This document shows, in pieces, positions 1-9,481 of a DNA stretch of 33,180 nt. Each line of letters starts with the position of its first letter. Within the stretch, counting starts at the first letter, position 1. The notes under the pieces were generated by a model that saw nothing but the letters and a program-made list of their open reading frames with translations, was not told where the DNA came from and made no database searches. The stretch is from an uncultured Bacteroidales bacterium (GTDB lineage: Bacteria > Bacteroidota > Bacteroidia > Bacteroidales > UBA3663). The position numbers were made by a program, and so were the translations under genes. The DNA lies in assembly GCA_902776605.1 (NCBI GenBank), contig CACYQQ010000007.1, positions 1 through 33,180 on the forward strand. The letters run 5' to 3'.

Positions 1-2284
1 CAATCAACTTGCGGATGGCCTCATTGGTAGGCACATAGACCGTATAGTTGTAATTATCAAAGAGTCGGATATTCTTGTTGGCATCGTTGTCGCTGTTCAC
101 GCAGACATACGAACCGTCAGCACCCGCCAAGAGGGAACCCTCGGTTGGGTCGGCTTGCAACAAGTCGAAGAACATACGATAAGCAGAATCCTCGGCACAC
201 GTGCAATCGGCATCCTCTTTGGCATGCGCCCTGAGTACCTCATAGACCGACTGGCAAGCAGTCATAGGCACCTCTTGTGTACCGAAGGAGACGCCGTTAC
301 CGTTACTACCCTGCGTCATGTCGTAAGCACGGATCGGCACAATGCTCTTGCCGAAGGAATACTGCCAACCACCCGCCATACGGACATTATTGTTACCAGC
401 ATAATCAACATAGATGGTGCTGCCGGCCTTGGTCTTGTAGAACTTCTGGTTCTCGTTCAGACGGCCGATGATAATCAGGTTGTTGACCATATCCGACAAG
501 CGGTTCTGCACGATACAGTTCGAAACGATGTGAATGCCCGAATTGTCGAAGTGCGACTGCTCACAGGAGAGGGCTGGTGTAATCATGCTCGATCCATCCC
601 ACTGGATGTTACCGAACTGATCCACCGTGACGATATAACGGTCGGCCTTGACAATCTGCTTCTTCTCGTCGAAACTGAACTCAAAGAGTACCTGCTGAGG
701 CAAACCATACGTACATGGATCCAAATATTGCATGTAGATACCCTCCGTGTTGGCAGGGTTGATGCTCTTACCTGTGTTGTAAGGCAGAATCATGGTGAAC
801 TGCGACTCCATGGAGTTCAGGAACGGACCATAGTCATAGTTCTTGACGGCACGATAGATGACACCCATCAGACTCTGGCTCGCCAAGGCTGGATAGATGA
901 CCGAACGGAACTCACTGGGTGGGAACACTTTGTTGGTCAGATAAACCACACCGTTGCAACCCATGTACGACTCGGTAACATCGTCAGGACGGATGCCCAA
1001 CTCCACCTTGGCATCGTCCACGATGCTGCGGAACTTCGAAGGAACCGACTCAACAAACGAGGGCAACATGTGCACACGCATCAAGACAGCCAATGTGGCA
1101 ATAGGCAGACTGTCCAGTTCGCCGTACTCCTGCTTCAGACCGGAACCGGCACCATCCCACCAGGAACGGACTGCATCGTCGGTCGGCACAATCATAGCGC
1201 CAGCATCGTAATGCAGGTCGTAACCCATGGGGTTCTTATACATATAGGCATTCCAACCTGGGTCGAAAGCCAGACGGCCCGGCACGACATAATCCTCATT
1301 CTCAGGGATATGAATCAACATACCGCCCGACGTGCTGGTCGATGTGGGAGCCCAGTCCGAGAAGTAACGCAACGTATAGACCGAGTCGTTGGTATTGTGG
1401 ATTCGGTTATATTGGCGGCTGCCCGACTCGTCATAAATCGGCACAGCAAATCGCTTCATCATCTTGGCCCACAACGTAGTCTTGGGGCTATCCTCAATAA
1501 TCTCCGCCATGTTGCGGCTGGGTTCAACTACACCATCCACCACATAGATATAACCGTTCTTGCAAGTCTGCTCCTCGCTGATTACCTTGCGCCCGTTGAT
1601 CCAAGAGTCGGAGGTGGAGTTCGACGCCCCATTCGTCATCTTCGAAAGGTCATCGGCGGTGATGTTGTTCTTGCTCATGAAACGGGGCAAGAAGTGAATC
1701 ATCGGTGCATCGGTGTTGTCACGGAACAGTTTCATCGTCTTGCCCGACTCGCGATAACGCTTCCAGACATCGAATGTCGCGTTTTGCATGGCATCAACCG
1801 GCATATCCTCGGGTTGCATGATACTGACCGTATCCAGATAAGAGGCCGCCGTGTAACGACGCATACACAGACCCATCTGAGGTGGGTTACCTGGCACGTT
1901 CGACATCAATTCCAGCAAGTAGGCATTGTTGATCATGGCGTTGTTCATCAACATGGTCTTCTGTGTATAGGTCAAGTCCTCGTAACGGCGTACGCCCCAC
2001 GTATTGGTCTTGAACCACTCGTCGAACGACTCGTCGGTTGCCACAAACAGCGTCTTCGAACCCGTTCGTGCCAAGACCTCCTTCTGGTCCAGGTCATCGA
2101 TGAGGCGCAACATGGTGTTGAACGATTTCTTCTGACCGTTCACCTCGATACCACCTTCCAGACGCTCATAGATAGAGTTGCCCAACCACGATGGCTGGCC
2201 CTCCAAGACATCTTTCTGGCAAGCGGAGAATAGTGCAACGAAAGCCGCCCATCCCAATACAGGCAGCCAGCGTTTCGTATTCAT
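1..2284 (-). CDS. FAS1 (fasciclin) repeat lipoprotein, 3' end outside window
   Basis: The minus strand is open from an ATG at 2284 to the window edge: 761 codons with no stop, found by reading the complementary frame codon by codon. The N-terminus is a lipoprotein-type signal, with a hydrophobic stretch ending at Cys22 (FSACQKD). The residues after the Cys are polar and charged, as in surface-exposed Bacteroidota lipoproteins. FAS1-like H1 strands recur: TLFVATDESFDEWF near residue 78, MIVPTDDAV near 365 and YTVYVPTNEAI near 745. An H2-like segment, NGYIYVVDGVVEP, lies near 240. This suggests at least three or four degenerate FAS1 units. FAS1 domains mediate adhesion, so a role on the cell surface is likely. 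The ligand cannot be read from the sequence. A terminator separates it from the upstream same-strand gene, so it is probably transcribed from its own, unrecognised promoter. The family call is fairly safe; the C-terminus is missing. Confidence 0.8.
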   Translation of the reverse strand, partial: MNTKRWLPVLGWAAFVALFSACQKDVLEGQPSWLGNSIYERLEGGIEVNGQKKSFNTMLRLIDDLDQKEVLARTGSKTLFVATDESFDEWFKTNTWGVRRYEDLTYTQKTMLMNNAMINNAYLLELMSNVPGNPPQMGLCMRRYTAASYLDTVSIMQPEDMPVDAMQNATFDVWKRYRESGKTMKLFRDNTDAPMIHFLPRFMSKNNITADDLSKMTNGASNSTSDSWINGRKVISEEQTCKNGYIYVVDGVVEPSRNMAEIIEDSPKTTLWAKMMKRFAVPIYDESGSRQYNRIHNTNDSVYTLRYFSDWAPTSTSTSGGMLIHIPENEDYVVPGRLAFDPGWNAYMYKNPMGYDLHYDAGAMIVPTDDAVRSWWDGAGSGLKQEYGELDSLPIATLAVLMRVHMLPSFVESVPSKFRSIVDDAKVELGIRPDDVTESYMGCNGVVYLTNKVFPPSEFRSVIYPALASQSLMGVIYRAVKNYDYGPFLNSMESQFTMILPYNTGKSINPANTEGIYMQYLDPCTYGLPQQVLFEFSFDEKKQIVKADRYIVTVDQFGNIQWDGSSMITPALSCEQSHFDNSGIHIVSNCIVQNRLSDMVNNLIIIGRLNENQKFYKTKAGSTIYVDYAGNNNVRMAGGWQYSFGKSIVPIRAYDMTQGSNGNGVSFGTQEVPMTACQSVYEVLRAHAKEDADCTCAEDSAYRMFFDLLQADPTEGSLLAGADGSYVCVNSDNDANKNIRLFDNYNYTVYVPTNEAIRKLI

Positions 2285-2388
2285 TTTCGCAATTCGGTTA
2301 ATCATTATATATATAGAGTTTAATTATAATCCATTTAGGTGGGGCAACAAGTAGTACCCAATAAAAATCTCCCCTCGGGGACAAAATC

Positions 2389-2469
2389 CTAGAATTTCTA
2401 GGGTATCTAGATTATCTAGAAAAACTAGAAAATCCAGAAAATCTAGAGAAACCAGTCTCTCCAGACAAA
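2389..2469. repeat. 9-bp tandem repeat, nine copies
   Basis: Nine consecutive nonamers start at 2389 and every 9 bases after it, each beginning CTAG or CCAG. The consensus is about CYAGAAAAT. Six of the nine carry CTAG, a tetranucleotide that is usually rare in bacteria. The array lies between the terminator of the 1173-residue protein and the start of the FAS1 lipoprotein. The first two units also form a small palindrome (CCTAGA ATT TCTAGG). Its function is unknown. Confidence 0.8.
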
Positions 2470-2471
2470 AA

Positions 2472-2513
2472 TATAAAAAAAAGAAACCCAGGGTGGGTCG
2501 CAATGACCCACCC
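2472..2513 (-). terminator. Intrinsic terminator of the 1173-residue secreted protein gene
   Basis: A perfect 9-bp GC-rich stem (2491-2499 with 2505-2513, loop GCAAT) is followed on the minus strand by a T-rich run (2472-2486). It lies 21 bases beyond the stop codon of the minus-strand gene at 2534. Confidence 0.85.
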
Positions 2514-2533
2514 CAGTGATATAGAGTTATAGA

Positions 2534-5500
2534 TTACTTAACCAAAACTTTAACGACCTTGACATTGCCCTGGGCATCGGTCTTGCGGACGATGTTGATA
2601 CCCTGCTTCAGGGTCAGCATCTTCACGCCGTTCAAGTTAACGATATCTACAGTAGTTTCAGCATTGCTGTTCAGCACGTCGATAGCTGCTGGACCAGGCT
2701 GATGCTCGCTGTTAGCGCCATAGTAGGTCAACTGGAAGTCGTCCACACAGCACCAAGTGTCTGAAGTCAAAGTACACTTCACACCGAACTTGATTGGCTG
2801 GTTGCGCTCGATAACGAAGTAAACCATGTCGCGGTTTGGAGCGGCAGGAGCATCCAGATTGCTGATAGCAACCTCCTGATCGTTAGCGTAGATGACACCA
2901 TCGCCTGTAGAGCAGTGAGCCAATGCAGAGATTGAGTAAGTACCAGCTGGAAGGTCATAACCCTCGATGGTCTGGTTCATATCAATCGTGCCGCTTACGT
3001 GCCAACGCTCGCAGTAGTTGGTACCCAGCTTGCCGAAGGCATCGTTGCTCTGAGCCTGAGTAGAGATAGCACCATCGTTGGTCCAACCGTTCAGACCATC
3101 CTCGAAGCCGGCGTTGGTGATCAACTCAGCCAAGGGGATGAACTTTGCATCGGTAGCGGTCTCGATAGTGGCAGGAACGGAGAGACTCTTGATGAGCTTC
3201 TTCAGGTTGTCGATAGCCTCCTGAGCCTCAGCATCGGTCATAGTGCCTTCGCCAAGGGCGTCACCAACGGTCGTAACCAAAGTAGCGATATCGCTGAGAA
3301 CGCTTTCACGTGCAGTGCCGTCCTCGACGTATGAAGAATAAGCGTCACTTGCTTGAGCCTGTACCTCATGGATTTCTTTAAAGATAGCCAATGAGGCCTC
3401 AATCTTGCTCTGGATAGCCCAGATCTCAGACAATACCTGGAACATAGCGTTACCATCCTCCGCAGCTGTCAAGAGAGCATTGGCATTTGCAGACAAAGTC
3501 TGGGCTGAAGCCAACAGATCCTTGTCGATGTACTGTCCCTCGAACTCAACGTTTTTGCTGATCTCAGCAGGATCGATAGTAGCGACAGCATCCTTCAACT
3601 GCTCAGCAATAACACTGACTGGATAACCACGGTAGATGAGTTTGAAACGGGTGAAGATAGCCCAGCAGTCCTGTCCGTTAGGAGCAGAAGAACCCTTCAT
3701 ACCGATACGGATAGAGTCGCCTTCCTTGGCAACCAGACCCCAAGCGGAATTTACATATGCACCCTTGTCGAACGCCTTGCCTGCAGAAGCCATATCATTA
3801 GGATAAGAATAGAGACCGGTCTTGCCCTCAGGATCGTTGACATTCTCCAACTTATCGGTATAGAAACCAGTACCCTTGTAGAGCGAATCCAGACGTGGAG
3901 ACTGATACTCGAAGACGTTAGCCATCTTAGTCTTGGAATCGTTCATGTAGATGTAAGCGGGAACTTCTGGCTTGTTCTGCTGTGGAGTACCATCGGCATT
4001 GAAGTAAGCGTTCCAAGCATTATCGTCACGAAGATGACGGTAGAAGCCCTGACACTGTACCTCGTACATACCTACTGGGAGGTCGCGGACAATCTGATAG
4101 ATATCGAAGCTTTCGGTCTTCCATGCCTCGGCACACTTAGCAGAAGCATTGGCAGCTACGTTACCAGCGTTCTTGTACTCAGTTGTCCAACCGTTGAAAC
4201 CATTAGCGAAGTCACGGTTGACAATCTTGTGGGTTACGTCAGTGTCGGCAGGAGTACGGTTACTTACGTCATTGTACAATTCCTGCATCTCCTGGATCTT
4301 CTCCTTCAACTCGTCGTTGGTGAGCTCCTTCTCCTCGACATAACCCTCGCCCAATCTAACAGCCCAAGCCAAATCATCAGCAATACCATCATAGTTGGTA
4401 TCATCGGTGAAGACGTGGCTCTGCTCAATCAAAGCTGTGAACTGTGCCCAGAGAGTGATGTTCTCCTCTACAATGGCATAAGCAGCAACGATGGCATCCT
4501 TAGCAGCGAGGTACTCCTCGTAGTTGGTAGCTGCGATAGCAGCCAAAGCAGTAGCATAATCCGAAGCAACAGACTTGGTGACAACAGCGTTCTCGGCCAA
4601 CTGAGCCTGAGCCTTGAGCTTATTAACCAACATGGTGTAAGCATCAGCGCCCTTACCGTAGTAGTTCAATGCGAAGTTATCGAAAATACACCAGTCATTA
4701 CCAGCATAGGTAGAACGCTTGTAAGCACCGATCTTGATGGTACCTTCGGTTACCACGAACATGACAGTGTTGTTGTTAAAATAGCCAGCATTGAAATAGG
4801 TAACGGCTGTTTCCATGGTGTTTGGTACATAATAGGTATTATCACCATCGACCACACTTACTTCATCTTTGGTATTGATGAGAGGATTGTTTGGCTGGAT
4901 ACCATAAAAGATGTTAGGCATAGCGACAGTAGAAGTATCGTTGCCCTCGGCAGTAATATTAACGGCATACAACTTCAAGTTCTTCTGAACAGGATCACCA
5001 CTCTTGAATACACTATAAGAGTTGTCGTGTGAACCTACACGGTAGAAACCGGAAGCGCTTAATGCATAGACACCGTTAGGCAAGTCCTTGATCTCCTGCC
5101 AGGTATCGAAGATAGATTTATCGCCATAACGCTCTGCACAGGTAGATGTAGTGCCACCGGCACCCCAACCTGAGCCTGACCAACCATGGAAGTCACCGAT
5201 TACGTCGAAGGTTGGGTTGACAATCTGACCGGTGAGGGAAACTGGTTTTTCGGCAGTTGCACTTGCCTCAGCCACCTCCTTATCGCGGGCAGCCACTTTG
5301 GCCTTGACGCTGGCAATAGCACCATTTACCTCGGCAAAGGTACCAGAACCTGCATTATAGATAGCCTGCTCGGCAGCGATGTCGAGGTCAGCGTACTGCT
5401 CCAAGGCCTCGTCGATAGCCTCCTTCAACTTAGGAGCAGCGAAGTAAGCCTTCATCTTGTCACCATCAACGAAGTACCAAGTGACGAAAGCAGCCGAATC

Positions 5501-6055
5501 AGCAGGGAACATGTACAAACTTGCAGCACCGTTGCGGGAATCTGCACCACTACCACCCGTCTCAGAGTAGGTCGCTGTAGAAGAACAGCCAAAGCAATAA
5601 GAAGCCATGTCGGGGTTTGACTTCTTGAAGCCCAGGTTCTGAATCGTGTAAGTCAGGGTCTCGCCCTGCTTGTTGAAGATCCAAGAGGTCTTGTCGGAGG
5701 TGTTGTTGGTATCCATGTAGGTATTGTCAACAGCACCGTCGTTGAACATCTTCATCCAAGCATTGCTCTTGACCAGACAAGAGTCCTCCATCATGACGGC
5801 CGTATCGCCGACATTGGTGAAACGGAAATAGTAACCCTCGGGAATTGAGTCTTCCTTGGCGACGCAGGCACGTGTACCCCAGTTGTTACCGGCAACGATA
5901 AAGCCCTTAGCATCTGGATTATAAATCAGATACAGGCTTTTGCCATCAATAGATGGTTCTACTGGTGTATCCTTAGGATTCACCCAACCATCAGCAAGGG
6001 CTGACGATGCCATAAGCATCATTGCAGCCGAAACAAGAAGTAATTTTTGTTTCAT
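2534..6055 (-). CDS. Large secreted protein with three carbohydrate-binding-like modules
   Basis: An 1173-residue protein with a clear signal peptide (residues 1-21, cleavage near SALA-DG). Residues 37-200 form a unique N-terminal beta-rich region. Three similar jelly-roll-like modules follow at about 277-467, 608-830 and 978-1113. Each starts with a (V/I)(V/T)N-x-x-F-x(n)-GW motif, contains a D-LP-x-G-x-Y strand, and ends with a D-x-F-x-L-x-Y-x-G strand, the pattern of CBM4/9-type galactose-binding-like folds. Helical Ala/Glu-rich linkers (about 205-265, 470-605 and 835-970) separate them. The last 50 residues end in a VDIVNLNGVKM...GINIVR...KVLVK tail resembling Bacteroidota C-terminal sorting tails. 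No catalytic domain is recognisable. It probably binds polysaccharide or glycoprotein at or outside the outer membrane. The neighbouring GH43 enzyme supports a glycan-use context. The ligand is unknown. Confidence 0.8.
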   Translation of the reverse strand: MKQKLLLVSAAMMLMASSALADGWVNPKDTPVEPSIDGKSLYLIYNPDAKGFIVAGNNWGTRACVAKEDSIPEGYYFRFTNVGDTAVMMEDSCLVKSNAWMKMFNDGAVDNTYMDTNNTSDKTSWIFNKQGETLTYTIQNLGFKKSNPDMASYCFGCSSTATYSETGGSGADSRNGAASLYMFPADSAAFVTWYFVDGDKMKAYFAAPKLKEAIDEALEQYADLDIAAEQAIYNAGSGTFAEVNGAIASVKAKVAARDKEVAEASATAEKPVSLTGQIVNPTFDVIGDFHGWSGSGWGAGGTTSTCAERYGDKSIFDTWQEIKDLPNGVYALSASGFYRVGSHDNSYSVFKSGDPVQKNLKLYAVNITAEGNDTSTVAMPNIFYGIQPNNPLINTKDEVSVVDGDNTYYVPNTMETAVTYFNAGYFNNNTVMFVVTEGTIKIGAYKRSTYAGNDWCIFDNFALNYYGKGADAYTMLVNKLKAQAQLAENAVVTKSVASDYATALAAIAATNYEEYLAAKDAIVAAYAIVEENITLWAQFTALIEQSHVFTDDTNYDGIADDLAWAVRLGEGYVEEKELTNDELKEKIQEMQELYNDVSNRTPADTDVTHKIVNRDFANGFNGWTTEYKNAGNVAANASAKCAEAWKTESFDIYQIVRDLPVGMYEVQCQGFYRHLRDDNAWNAYFNADGTPQQNKPEVPAYIYMNDSKTKMANVFEYQSPRLDSLYKGTGFYTDKLENVNDPEGKTGLYSYPNDMASAGKAFDKGAYVNSAWGLVAKEGDSIRIGMKGSSAPNGQDCWAIFTRFKLIYRGYPVSVIAEQLKDAVATIDPAEISKNVEFEGQYIDKDLLASAQTLSANANALLTAAEDGNAMFQVLSEIWAIQSKIEASLAIFKEIHEVQAQASDAYSSYVEDGTARESVLSDIATLVTTVGDALGEGTMTDAEAQEAIDNLKKLIKSLSVPATIETATDAKFIPLAELITNAGFEDGLNGWTNDGAISTQAQSNDAFGKLGTNYCERWHVSGTIDMNQTIEGYDLPAGTYSISALAHCSTGDGVIYANDQEVAISNLDAPAAPNRDMVYFVIERNQPIKFGVKCTLTSDTWCCVDDFQLTYYGANSEHQPGPAAIDVLNSNAETTVDIVNLNGVKMLTLKQGINIVRKTDAQGNVKVVKVLVK

Positions 6056-6199
6056 GAATAATTAGAATTAAATTTATAAATGAGTTAAAATGGCTAATGC
6101 ACACTGATAAATGCAAATGGCATAAGTATTTAATAAGTGTCTCTAAAGACAAACTCACTCTCTTGCCATAAACAAAAAAAGCGGTTAGTTTAAGCGGCA

Positions 6200-6230
6200 C
6201 AAAGTTAGCATTTTTTTACAATTTGTGCAA
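6200..6230 (-). promoter_or_regulatory. Bacteroidota-type promoter for the 1173-residue protein
   Basis: On the minus strand a -7 box TAACTTTG (6200-6207) is preceded, 20 nt away, by TTG (6228-6230). The inferred start near 6193 leaves a leader of about 135 nt before the ATG at 6055. Confidence 0.65.
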
Positions 6231-6293
6231 GAAAGGCGAAATGCGCTAATGATTGCGCAAAATCGTTTTACTTTCTATTGCTACCTTTGGATA

Positions 6294-8507
6294 TCAATTA
6301 GTACCCAAGAATACCTTTCGACCCCTGATAATGTACATTTTACCATAAGGTTGTTGTACCCTTCGGCCGTATAGGTCAACAAGTTCGCTTTCCCTTGCGC
6401 AATCATTATTTATATTGGTTATTCCCGACAAGTCACCTACCAGAAGACGGTATGACTTGTTGTATAAACGACCCTCCTTACTAATTGTCAATGTAAGCAC
6501 GACCTCGCCATCGCCTTTGACCACACCTGTCGAGGTGAGTATCTCTTCGTTGCTCGAGCTCCAACGCACCGAGGCACCCAATCGGGTGATGCGAGCCGTA
6601 GTGGTGACAGGCAAGGTGAGGTTCTGGGTGACATGCATGCCGTCGGTCACAGGCACGGTCAACTCGTCCAAGGCGCACTTGATGGCGGCCTTCGCATCGA
6701 CCTTGGCTCCCCACAACGAGAGTTGTGCATTGCTGCCCAACGTACCACCGCCCGAAGTGGAGACAACGGTGAAGCAGAGGGCCGACGCATTGCTGTAATC
6801 GACGGTCTGGCGGCAAAGCACGCCACGATAGGCCAGACTGCCGATGACCAGGGTGAAATAGTCGGTGCCGGGTTCGCGACGCCAGGTACCTATCTTTGCG
6901 CCTGCAATTTTTCCGCTGTAGGGGTCTCCCTCGTTGGCAGTCAAGGTGATGGTGCGCGGTTTCTGGTAGCCCATCGTGTCGTACTTGACTTTGTAGTCAT
7001 GGCTCAACAACAGGTAGTCGCCCGGGATGTCGGCGTTGGGGATGTTCTCGGCACTTGCCACGTCGGCCTGGGTCACCTTCTCATTGTGGAACTCGAACGG
7101 CGCAGCCACGAGCCAACCGTCCTGATTCTGAAAGAGTTGGTGCAGGCGCACACTGTGCCCCAGGGTGCCGTCGTTGAACTTGGTATGATAGCAGACTAAC
7201 GAGCGACCCTGGCGGTCGGTCACAGCGGAGTTATGTCCCTGCGAGACTTCGGCGCTCGGCATGAAACCCCATTGATAACCACCCAGCAACTTGACGCCGT
7301 TGTGGAAGGTGGCGTTGGGTCCGTAGTTCATCTGATACCGGTCCTTCTGGATGGCGCTGCCTCCCTTGGCATCGACGTACGGGCCATCGGGTTGCGCACT
7401 GCGGTAAAGGCGCATCTCGTATCCGCCGTCGGGGGCAAAACCTCCATAACTGATAAAGAGGTAATACCAATCGCCGATATGTTCGATGTAACTGCCTTCG
7501 CCCGAGTCGTACCACCCTCCGGCTATCTTCTTGCCGAAGTAGGGGTCGCTGGTGCAATTGGCATTGGCCGACCCAGGGGTGACGGTGGTTCCGTTGATCT
7601 GATATGGATAGCGGACGGTGTAGTCGCGCAGGCCGGTCTCTTCGTCCAACTCCAACATCCAGATGCCGCTGGACCACGATCCGTAAGACATCCAGAGTTT
7701 GCCTGCCTCGTCGTAGAAGACGCATGGGTCGATGCAGTTAGGCCAGAACTTGCCGTAGTGGAACTGGTCGCTGCTGCTATAGGGGGTATATCGGGTGGGC
7801 AAGGTACTCTCGCCCGTCGCTATCGTGAAGTCGGTCTTTTTCCAATCGTCCGCAGCGGCAAATCCGTTATGTGCATAGTGGCCGCTGAAACCGGAACAGA
7901 CCACCAGACCCTGATAGACAAAGGGGCCCGTCGGTTTGTTGGCAGCAAAGCAGACGATGCTGGAGCACCAGTTGTCGCCATTCAAGCTCATGTAACAGAG
8001 CCACTTCTTCATCGTCGGATTATAGACCACGTCGGGCGCCCACTGCATTCCTTGCACGTTGTTCCCCTGCGCCTGCCAGGCATGGGCATCGAAAGCGGGG
8101 AAATCAACCATCTCGCCGTTGCAGTCCTTGACCTGCTTCACCACTGGCGTGCTGTAGGCGTTGGTGCAAGCAATGGCAGTACCGTTCTGATTGCCAAAGA
8201 ACGAAGCGGTCCACTCGTTGACGTTGTTCACGCTTCCTATTGTACCCATCAAACCGTTGCTGCGCGCTATGTTATAACGCGCCATGCCAAGGTGCGACCC
8301 CAACATATAATAGTAATCGTAGAAGGCATTGGAGATGGTGTCCATGAAGATGGAGGGGTCATGGACCGACACGCGGGTAACGTTCTTACGCACATAGGCG
8401 TTGCGCAAGCTGTCCAAGGTCAAGTCCGACGGGACAGTCTCGCCACTGTCGGCTCCGAAAGCATCGACTACGGACAGCAGGCCGACCAGGGTCAGACAAA
8501 ACTTCAT
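6294..8507 (-). CDS. Secreted GH43 family endo-arabinanase-like enzyme
   Basis: The reading frame is open upstream to 8678, but a near-perfect promoter at 8565-8595 lies inside that extension. The start must therefore be ATG 8531 or ATG 8507. I chose 8507 because it gives a normal signal peptide (MKFCLTLVGLLSVVDAFGA) and a 737-residue protein. GH43 five-bladed propeller landmarks are present: general base Asp50 (SVHDPSIF), pKa-modulating Asp260 (CIDPCVF) and general acid Glu337 (SGEGSYIEH). MQWAPDVVY and GHNSAV also match arabinan endo-1,5-alpha-L-arabinosidases. After the propeller comes a beta-barrel-like domain as in longer Bacteroides arabinanases (about 480-600). A BIG2-like segment (about 625-690) and a short tail with LYGRRVQQPYGKMYIIRGRK complete it. 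It would cut arabinan side chains of pectin outside the cell. Substrate preference is inferred, not shown. Confidence 0.87.
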   Translation of the reverse strand: MKFCLTLVGLLSVVDAFGADSGETVPSDLTLDSLRNAYVRKNVTRVSVHDPSIFMDTISNAFYDYYYMLGSHLGMARYNIARSNGLMGTIGSVNNVNEWTASFFGNQNGTAIACTNAYSTPVVKQVKDCNGEMVDFPAFDAHAWQAQGNNVQGMQWAPDVVYNPTMKKWLCYMSLNGDNWCSSIVCFAANKPTGPFVYQGLVVCSGFSGHYAHNGFAAADDWKKTDFTIATGESTLPTRYTPYSSSDQFHYGKFWPNCIDPCVFYDEAGKLWMSYGSWSSGIWMLELDEETGLRDYTVRYPYQINGTTVTPGSANANCTSDPYFGKKIAGGWYDSGEGSYIEHIGDWYYLFISYGGFAPDGGYEMRLYRSAQPDGPYVDAKGGSAIQKDRYQMNYGPNATFHNGVKLLGGYQWGFMPSAEVSQGHNSAVTDRQGRSLVCYHTKFNDGTLGHSVRLHQLFQNQDGWLVAAPFEFHNEKVTQADVASAENIPNADIPGDYLLLSHDYKVKYDTMGYQKPRTITLTANEGDPYSGKIAGAKIGTWRREPGTDYFTLVIGSLAYRGVLCRQTVDYSNASALCFTVVSTSGGGTLGSNAQLSLWGAKVDAKAAIKCALDELTVPVTDGMHVTQNLTLPVTTTARITRLGASVRWSSSNEEILTSTGVVKGDGEVVLTLTISKEGRLYNKSYRLLVGDLSGITNINNDCARESELVDLYGRRVQQPYGKMYIIRGRKVFLGTN

Positions 8508-8564
8508 ACTTATAGAGTAAAGGCAATTCATAGCACTTGTTCGGGTTTCTGGTTGTTCTCGGGG

Positions 8565-8595
8565 CAAATATAGACGATTTCCAGCAACTGCCAAA
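8565..8595 (-). promoter_or_regulatory. Promoter of the GH43 arabinanase-like gene
   Basis: TTTG (8592-8595), a 19-nt spacer and TATATTTG (8565-8572) on the minus strand match the Bacteroidota primary sigma consensus exactly. The transcript would begin near 8558. This decides the start codon of the downstream gene. Confidence 0.85.
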
Positions 8596-8627
8596 CTTTT
8601 TTTTCGATTTTTTCTACAAAAAATGGG

Positions 8628-8755
8628 GATATTGTACCATTTAGACCGCAAAAATGGCCATATTTGGATATAAATCACCGAAAAATGAGAAGATATTGTA
8701 CTATTTAGGCCACAGCTTAAAACATTATTCTTTTGAGGTCACACCTTAAAACATT
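8628..8755. promoter_or_regulatory. Paired direct repeats upstream of the GH43 promoter
   Basis: Two different direct-repeat pairs lie 35-160 bp upstream of the GH43 promoter. Pair one is GATATTGTACYATTTAGRCC, at 8628-8647 and 8692-8711 (64 bp apart). Pair two is GGYCACASCTTAAAACATT, at 8708-8726 and 8737-8755 (29 bp apart). The arrangement suggests operator sites for an activator, for example a sensor of arabinan fragments. No such regulator is visible in the window. Confidence 0.45.
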
Positions 8756-9481
8756 TCGACCTGTACGGTTAAAAGAACAACGCAAAATAATAATTTATTT
8801 TTGAACACGAAAAAAGCGAATTTTATCTTAATTAGACCTTTGAAACGCGGTTTTTTCGATTTTCGCAAAAACTACGACTAATTGGTTCCTTGCCAACGGC
8901 CTGTCGGGCACCGTAGGAACCCACTCTTCCCCTTGCCCTGACGCAGTGTCCCTCTGCCCACGGGTTTGCTTCGACCACGACACGCCCAAGTCCCCCTCTT
9001 TGAAAAGAACGAAAAAGAACCAAAAAAGAAAGCAAAAAGAACGGAAAAAGAACGCAACTCCGTTACGACGTTGCTGAATAGACTGTCAACGGTAGGGGAA
9101 GGGAGGGGGACGACGGGAAGAAAAGCCGAGGGAAAAGGGCAACAAAAAAGGGTCATTTTAGGGTAAAAATGAGTAAAAAAAATGCAAAAAAAGGAACAAA
9201 AAGTAGTAGAAAAAAGTCAAGAAGATGAAACTTTTCTTACTTTTGCGTACTTTTAGCATAAATGAAACGACGTTGTCCAAAAAATGTACAAAAACGAAAC
9301 AAATCAGCGATTAAACCACCTATAGGATGGGTGCTGTTTTGCGTCACAGATGGACAAAACAAGCCTATTATATTGATTGTCAATATTTTGCAAAATTACA
9401 AGCTCAAAGGTGGAAAATCTTCCTTTTTGCAAACTCTACATACGAAAAATCACTTAAAAGTGTAAATTTTGCATCAAAACA
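8756..9481. other. Gene-poor region with a purine-rich decamer-like repeat
   Basis: I see no convincing gene here. The short ORFs on both strands are low-complexity and lack promoters with both boxes. The stretch 9003-9058 is a run of degenerate AAAAAGAACN units, and the plus strand stays purine-rich to about 9230. A possible hairpin pairs GGTTCC (8884-8889) with GGAACC about 25 bases further on. An isolated TACTTTTG (9238-9245) has no matching -33 box. Confidence 0.4.

Noticed and set aside
155-2233. 692-codon ORF on the plus strand
   Set aside because: It is the codon-aligned antisense of the FAS1 lipoprotein, which has a signal peptide and domain motifs. The plus-strand product is rich in His, Arg and Val and has no domain.
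6282-6289. TACCTTTG on the plus strand as a promoter
   Set aside because: No -33 box stands at the right distance and it points into the antisense of the GH43 gene.
8508-8678. 57-codon N-terminal extension of the GH43 gene
   Set aside because: A full-consensus promoter (8565-8595) lies within it, and the sequence before the signal peptide looks untranslated.
8832-9156. Minus-strand ORFs of 67 and 92 codons
   Set aside because: They translate the purine-rich repeat into Phe/Ser-rich low-complexity protein and overlap each other in different frames.
9262-9465. 67-codon plus-strand ORF
   Set aside because: Only a lone TACTTTTG box precedes it, with no -33 element. Composition is lysine-rich as expected from A-rich non-coding DNA.
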